Shown here: positions 7,749-11,500 of the stretch, one piece after another | Layout: each line of letters opens with the position of its first letter | How positions within the stretch are numbered: position 1 is the stretch's first letter | NCBI GenBank assembly: GCA_009760855.2 | Contig: WPIO01000031.1 | Location: 4,273,501-4,285,000 of the forward strand | Direction of reading: 5' to 3' | Length of the DNA stretch: 11,500 nucleotides | Source: Cristatella mucedo | Taxonomy: Eukaryota > Bryozoa > Phylactolaemata > Cristatellidae | Notes under the pieces: generated by a model | What the model was told of the DNA's origin: nothing | The model's input: the letters and a program-made list of their open reading frames with translations, nothing else | The model's database searches: none | Program-made: the position numbers and the translations under genes

Positions 7749-7891
7749 GAAAGTCCGTCCATTATGCGACAAGATGGCGACCTGTACTTCCGAAAGTGAC
7801 ATGTAATAGATGCGTAAATGTACGCATAGACTCAGCGAAGCGAGTCCACAGCCAGTGAGCTCTATTACAAACGTATTACTGTTATTATAGC
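7749..7891 (+). repeat. Unidentified dispersed repeat, copy B
   Basis: Direct-repeat partner of copy A, about 491-498 bases downstream and visibly diverged by substitutions and small indels. GACTC (7830-7834) and GAGTC (7841-7845) form a small stem inside it. The tail carries TACAAACGTATTACT (7866-7880), the exact reverse complement of the tail core in copy A. The outer tail CTATTACAAACG...TATAGCTAG (7862-7894) could act as the right arm of a terminal inverted repeat with 7367-7397. Confidence 0.7.
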
Positions 7892-7904
7892 TAGTATTAG
7901 CTAC

Positions 7905-8425
7905 TAAACGTGCGGCGCGCGCTACAGCGAAGCCGAGCGCGGGCTCGCCGGCCGCGCAGTGGTGCCCGCAGCCCGCCGCGCTGTGGGGCGCACATAGTTG
8001 AGGGTCGCTGCGGGGGGGGGACGAAGGTTGAGTACGGAAGCCGATATGGCCGCCAACGAAGTCGCACCTGTCGGCCCGTCGAGGTGCGCTCCCCCCCCCC
8101 GCCCCCAGCCCCGGACATCGTGCGCTCGCTCTCCCGCGGAGGCGGCCTCGATCGCCGCCCGCTTACGCGCACCAAATTTCGCTCACCTTCGATTTTACGC
8201 GGTGCGAAAGCTCGTGCCGAGTCGCAGGCAGGTCACGCGATTGTTCGCCTTCGAAGTCCTTTGGTGCAAGTCTGGGGGCTCGCTGTCAGAGGACGAGAGA
8301 AGTGCTACGAAAAGCGCCGCCCGTCAGAGTGTCGACCGTCGGGAGCTCGGCCTAGGTATCGGCTCGGTGGGCGTCGCGGCCGGCCGGCCGCCGCCGCGAG
8401 ACATCAAAAGCACTATCGTTTTATG
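7905..8425. promoter_or_regulatory. Second CpG-rich block (candidate promoter island)
   Basis: Dense in CpG and GC-rich, including a G9 run (8012-8020), a C10 run (8091-8100) and GGCCGGCCGCCGCCG near 8381-8395. It is flanked by AT-rich sequence on both sides. A smaller GC-rich patch follows at about 8575-8665. Island-like composition is seen directly; promoter function is inferred. Confidence 0.45.
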
Positions 8426-8450
8426 GTCTCTTCGTGGGTTTGATAGTTAA
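8046..8450 (+). CDS. Open frame from a good Kozak ATG, unrecognised
   Basis: An ATG at 8046-8048 has G at -3 and G at +4 (GATATGGCC) and starts Met-Ala-Ala-Asn-Glu-Val-Ala, running about 134 codons to the stop at 8448-8450. The frame also stays open upstream of this ATG. Its second half is less biased than its first (Phe-Ala-His-Leu-Arg-Phe-Tyr-type stretches), but I recognise no domain. A parallel frame at 7910-8443 is open over the same region, so the open frame may simply reflect GC richness. It could be a first coding exon; I cannot show it. Confidence 0.15.
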   Translation: MAANEVAPVGPSRCAPPPRPQPRTSCARSPAEAASIAARLRAPNFAHLRFYAVRKLVPSRRQVTRLFAFEVLWCKSGGSLSEDERSATKSAARQSVDRRELGLGIGSVGVAAGRPPPRDIKSTIVLWSLRGFDS

Positions 8451-8690
8451 TTTTGCAGAATAAATCTATAAATCGACGATTAAAAGAGAAGAATGACGAC
8501 CATTTGCTCGCACTATTGACTCATAGAAGCTCACGCGGCGAACTGCAGGCTATTCGTAAGAATTTATTAGCTCCCCGCCGCCCGCCGCCGCCCGCAGAGG
8601 CGCCGGACGCCACGCGCGACTCGGCGAGCCGAAGTCGTGGGCTGAGCCCTGCGGCCGAGTGTGGCCGAGTCAGGTGTTTTAGCTAGGAGC

Positions 8691-9156
8691 GGCAAGCCAT
8701 GCAGACTGCGATCAAGGCTGCGGCGATCACCGAGTCTTTTGTTCTACACGCGAGCGGGGATGCGTGTAGAGTTCGAGTATGCCACGATTTCGCCAGTCGT
8801 CACCACTGCGACGATTTCTCTCCCAAAAGAATAATAAAAAGTGGCAGAGAAACTCAATATCTTTCTGTACACTTTGCATGTGCTGTAAAATAAGCATATC
8901 AACATGCTTAGTTATGAAAATGTACATTGTCAGCACATACATGCACACATAGGTCAATTCACAAGAGCCCAGCAAACACTATGAGGAACGTGTGTATTCT
9001 TAGTGTCTGTTTAGTTGTCGTCAAGTCAGGAGAGGTCGAGACATCAGTCGGGGGTGTCGGCGGGTACTCCGAGGGGGCGAGAGAGTTTGAGAGCATGTCC
9101 GCTAAGTCCACGTTGTCTATCGCCAGGCCTACGATTGAGCCATCTATAAATGGAGG
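8691..9156. other. Non-coding, no gene recognised
   Basis: Mixed sequence containing AATAAA near 8832, and a CTATAAATGG stretch at 9144-9153 just before the LINE fragment. None of the short open frames resembles reverse transcriptase, so the LINE homology starts abruptly after this. Confidence 0.5.
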
Positions 9157-9849
9157 CATTTGAAACTGAGATTAGAAAGGCTGACTCTCAAAATTGGCTC
9201 TGCCAGCATATCTCCAGTTGAATCGGCTCGAAATCTAGGTGTCATATTCCAAAGCGACCTCTCGTTAGACGACCATATCAGCTCCACAGTCAAATCTGCC
9301 TATTTTCAGCTTCATAACATTGCTAAAATTCGGGCTTGTTTAGATAAAGATACCACGTCCAAGTTGGTCCATGCATTCGTGACATCCCGTCTCGACTTCT
9401 GCAACTCACTGCTTACTGGCCTACCAGCATGTGCGATCAGGCGATTGCAGCTGGTGCAAAACTCGGCAGCTAGGCTTGTCTGTCGTGAGCATCGCAGTTG
9501 CCACATTACTCCACTTCTCGCCGACCTGCACTGGCTACCAGTCAAGCAACGGATTGACTTCAAGGTTTTGTCGCTCACTTTTAGGTCCCTTCATTCTATG
9601 GCTCCAGCCTATCTGTCAGATATACTACCCCATCAGGCCAAGCATCGTACCACCTGCTTTTCGGAATCCAACAGTCTAGAAATACCTCATACAAACCTTA
9701 AATCCTTTGGAGACCGTGCATTTAGTTCATATGCTCCCAAAGCCTGGAACTCCCTCCCGACGTGCATCAAAACATCCCCTGACCTGACCACATTTTAAAG
9801 GAACCTAAAAACACACCTATTTAGGACAGCATTTAGTGGGTGCCTGTGA
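9157..9849 (+). pseudogene. LINE reverse transcriptase, C-terminal remnant
   Basis: The frame from 9160 gives 212 residues that read as the end of an L2/CR1-type ORF2 protein. Landmarks are Ala-Arg-Asn-Leu-Gly-Val-Ile-Phe (residues 23-30), Asp-His-Ile (38-40), His-Ala-Phe-Val-Thr-Ser-Arg-Leu-Asp-Phe-Cys-Asn (71-82), Leu-Gln-Leu-Val-Gln-Asn-Ser-Ala-Ala-Arg (96-105), His-Trp-Leu-Pro-Val (124-128), Phe-Gly-Asp-Arg-Ala-Phe (183-188) and Trp-Asn-Ser-Leu-Pro (196-200). These belong to the region after the palm; the YxDD catalytic motif lies upstream and is missing. The first in-frame codon is TTG, and a TGA lies in frame at 9136-9138, so there is no authentic start. A TAA at 9796-9798 interrupts the normal C-terminal tail, whose familiar Lys-Thr-His-Leu-Phe continues in frame for 16 codons to TGA at 9847-9849. 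Confidence 0.9.
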
Positions 9850-9869
9850 TTCGTCCTTGATGTGCTTAT

Positions 9870-9945
9870 GCATGCTGACACTGTGCATGCTGCCACTAAC
9901 CACATTTGCATGCTGACCTTGTGCATGTCACCCCTAACCATATTA
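9870..9945 (+). repeat. 38-bp tandem duplication in the LINE 3' UTR
   Basis: Two adjacent 38-base units, 9870-9907 and 9908-9945, both start GCATGCTGAC and share TGTGCATG and CCTAACCA/CACTAACCA. They differ at several positions, so the duplication is not recent. Short tandem units in the 3' UTR are common in non-LTR elements. Confidence 0.75.
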
Positions 9946-10015
9946 TTCATTTCGTTTGTTTTTTCAAGCATGATTTTACTTACCATTCAATTGCATTTCA
10001 CTTTACAGCAAATGT

Positions 10016-10055
10016 AAAGCGCCTAGAGAGAGATGAAGTTCTCTGAGGACGCTTT
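10016..10055 (+). other. Conserved-type LINE 3'-terminal stem-loop
   Basis: AAAGCG (10016-10021) pairs with CGCTTT (10050-10055), and AGAGA (10025-10029) pairs with TCTCT (10040-10044), immediately before the ATT tail. In L2-clade elements such as eel UnaL2, a stem-loop at this position is recognised by the reverse transcriptase for priming. The pairing is seen in the sequence; the recognition role is inferred from that family. Confidence 0.65.
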
Positions 10056-10064
10056 ATCAAGTGA

Positions 10065-10092
10065 ATTATTATTATTATTATTATTATTATTA
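10065..10092 (+). repeat. (ATT)n tail of the LINE
   Basis: About nine ATT units. The position directly after the stem-loop matches the short-unit tandem tails of L2/CR1 elements, so this is the retrotransposon's 3' terminus and not an independent microsatellite. Confidence 0.9.
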
Positions 10093-10897
10093 AACTGCAC
10101 CGAGTGACGAGTCTCGTCTTTAGCATGCTCGGTGCGCACCGCCAGATGTTCGACTCCTGCAGATTGGGCAACTCCGCAATGTCCAGTGCGATGGCCGCTC
10201 TCCAACATCGCCATCCGCCTCAGCCACTTGAGCGAGGCCATTGAATCGGCTGACTTTCGGCTTTTGCTTTAAAGCTAGACGTTAGAAGGTCCTCCGCCGA
10301 GGCAACGGCAGAGGTCCTTCGCTTTCGGTCCAGAGAAAACAACGAAAAATCCCATCTGCTGCTGCTGCTGCCGCTGCGGTTCCCTTCGAAATTCGAGGCT
10401 CGAAGAGCCAACCGAGAGCCACCGGCCGCCAGCCCGAAACTCGGCGAAACCGTCGCCTCGGCGCTGCTGTGAGCCACCGGCCGCTTCCGCCGAACCCGCC
10501 GGAAATCAGCCAAGAGCGGCTCTGCATCTCCAGATTGAGCGGCGAGCGACGACGAGCGGGACTCTCGCAGCGGTGGTTGTAAATCGGCTGGAGCCACTAG
10601 CAATTGCTACGGATATCGAGCTCTGGCTGACATACTGTAGCTCTCCGACGATTCAGCATCTACGATGAGAGGCGATACGCGAAAGGCCGAAGCTCAAACC
10701 AGCGGCGAGCGAGAGCGAAGGCTCGGTCATCATCGCCCCATGGCCGCGTTCGCACATGCTTGGTTCGACGTTCTGCTTCGTGGGCCGCACCTTCCCCTTG
10801 GAGGGAGCTGTGACACATCTCGGCTGGCTCAACCCACACACCGATGGCCGATTTGTTGTATCAACTCGAGCAAATCGCGAACCGCTACGCAAAGAAT

Positions 10898-10899
<2 letters not shown>
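10093..10899. other. Moderately GC-rich non-coding stretch, no gene recognised
   Basis: Contains a short (CTG)n run at about 10356-10372 and a 14-bp direct repeat GAGCCACCGGCCGC at 10416-10429 and 10471-10484. The minus-strand frame at 10220-10603 begins at a TTG, includes a poly-Ser stretch from the CTG run, and is not recognised. CpG content is moderate between about 10260 and 10560. Confidence 0.45.

Positions 10900-10981
<82 letters not shown>
10900..10981. repeat. (CT)41 dinucleotide microsatellite
   Basis: Eighty-two bases of uninterrupted CT repeat. The absence of interruptions, unlike the array at 1516-1782, suggests it is younger or more recently expanded. The Ser-Leu open frame across it is an artefact. 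Confidence 0.97.
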
Positions 10982-10983
<2 letters not shown>

Positions 10984-11346
10984 CCATCTTGAACACGGTG
11001 GGCGTCGAGGTGCTTGAAACGCTGTCTTCTAAAATCTTCTCAACTTATAATGACGAGGTGTGTAGGCATGTTCTTGTGGGCGTGGGAGTGAGTGCTCGTA
11101 CGTGAATTCACGCGTGAGCGCGTGGGTTGTTGTAAGGGATCTCTACTTTTGGATCACCGTCCTAATTTTGAAGGGTATTCGAGTCTTGAGACAATGGTCA
11201 CGTCGATACACTCTGCTGACACAAATCTCCTCCATGTTGGGCTAGGAACAGAAAATTCAACTAGGGGTTTTGAACCTCTGCTCCTGGGTCTGGACCCAGG
11301 ATTACGATGCTCGAAATATTTTCCTCGGCATCTGCTCCGTCTGGTT
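10982..11346. other. Non-coding, includes an 18-base near-palindrome
   Basis: No recognised ORF. CCTGGGTC (11283-11290) and GACCCAGG (11293-11300) are exact complements two bases apart. On the minus strand, just beyond it, GGTTCAAAACC (11266-11276) fits the pol III B-box consensus, but no A box lies at the expected distance. Confidence 0.45.
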
Positions 11347-11457
11347 GAATTATCCTTTGTAGGCTTATGCGTGCTGACAGGATGCATCTGATCGCTATCC
11401 AATTGAACAGTTTCTTTTCCAGCAAATGTAATGTACCGAGAACGAAATCTAGCTCTA
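11347..11457 (+). mobile_element. Decayed second copy of the LINE 3' tail
   Basis: Two blocks match the 3' UTR of the LINE at 9157-10092 in the same orientation. GAATTATCC...GCTTATGCGTGCTGACA (11347-11379) aligns with 9848-9880 at about 25 of 33 positions. CCAGCAAATGTAA and flanks (about 11400-11457) align with about 9987-10045, including the start of the stem-loop region. About 100 bases lying between these blocks in the first copy are absent. The stem-loop and ATT tail are not preserved. The coding part is not detectable upstream. Confidence 0.5.
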
Positions 11458-11500
11458 TTAGGGCAAAAAAGGAATGCACTACTATTAACCTTGCTACGAT

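Larger units (their letters stand above)
9157..10092 (+). mobile_element. 5'-truncated L2/CR1-like non-LTR retrotransposon
   Basis: The plus strand carries, in order: the C-terminal part of a LINE reverse transcriptase (to the stop at 9847-9849), a 3' untranslated region with a 38-bp tandem duplication, a GTAAAGCG...CGCTTTATC stem-loop, and an ATT-repeat tail ending near 10092. This order is characteristic of L2-clade elements, whose 3' ends carry a conserved stem-loop and a short tandem tail instead of poly-A. Homology begins near 9160; the endonuclease and the catalytic RT half are absent. 5' truncation of this kind follows incomplete target-primed reverse transcription. No convincing target-site duplication was found. 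The element is dead. Confidence 0.85.

Noticed and set aside
7581-8975. ATTCACAAGA-CCCA shared by 7583-7596 and 8957-8971 as another dispersed repeat
   Set aside because: The match covers about 15 bases with no convincing extension on either side, so chance is likely.
9163-10097. AAACTG at both ends of the LINE as a target-site duplication
   Set aside because: Only six bases, the 5' boundary is uncertain, and L2/CR1 elements often make no clear duplication.

Overview
The window looks like metazoan nuclear DNA, most likely from an invertebrate, though the sequence does not identify the species. The reasons are: the decayed 3' half of an L2/CR1-type non-LTR retrotransposon; two very long CT dinucleotide arrays; two CpG-rich, GC-rich blocks like animal promoter islands inside AT-richer sequence; and no compact run of long ORFs. 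I found no host protein-coding exon that I can name, no rRNA and no convincing tRNA. Most long open frames are by-products of low-complexity or GC-rich DNA.

Layout. 1-1500 is AT-rich non-coding sequence with one notable site, an octamer next to a palindromic CRE (1167-1183). 1516-1782 is a long CT microsatellite with a decaying CT-rich flank to about 1908. 2501-2662 is a 15-bp-unit purine-rich minisatellite. 2663-4100 has no recognisable gene but holds CAG-rich and other hairpin-forming segments. About 4690-6065 is a strong CpG-island-like block with poly-C tracts, a (CCCA)n run, an E-box/CRE-like pair and a cluster of a 9-bp motif. 6120-6490 is a short AT-richer stretch with three clean hairpins, one followed by eight T. 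7251-7891 holds two copies of an unidentified dispersed repeat whose bodies are direct repeats and whose tails are inverted. 7905-8425 is a second CpG-rich block. 9157-10092 is a 5'-truncated L2-like LINE with an in-frame stop, a stem-loop near its 3' end and an ATT-repeat tail. 10900-10981 is a pure CT array. 11347-11457 looks like a second, more decayed copy of the LINE 3' tail.

The only protein homology I can support is the LINE reverse-transcriptase C-terminal region. It is non-functional: the catalytic half is missing and a stop interrupts the end. The two CpG blocks could be promoter or first-exon regions of host genes whose coding exons lie outside the window, but this is inference from base composition and short motifs. 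The least explained structure is the paired repeat at 7251-7891. I see no evidence for a new multi-gene system.
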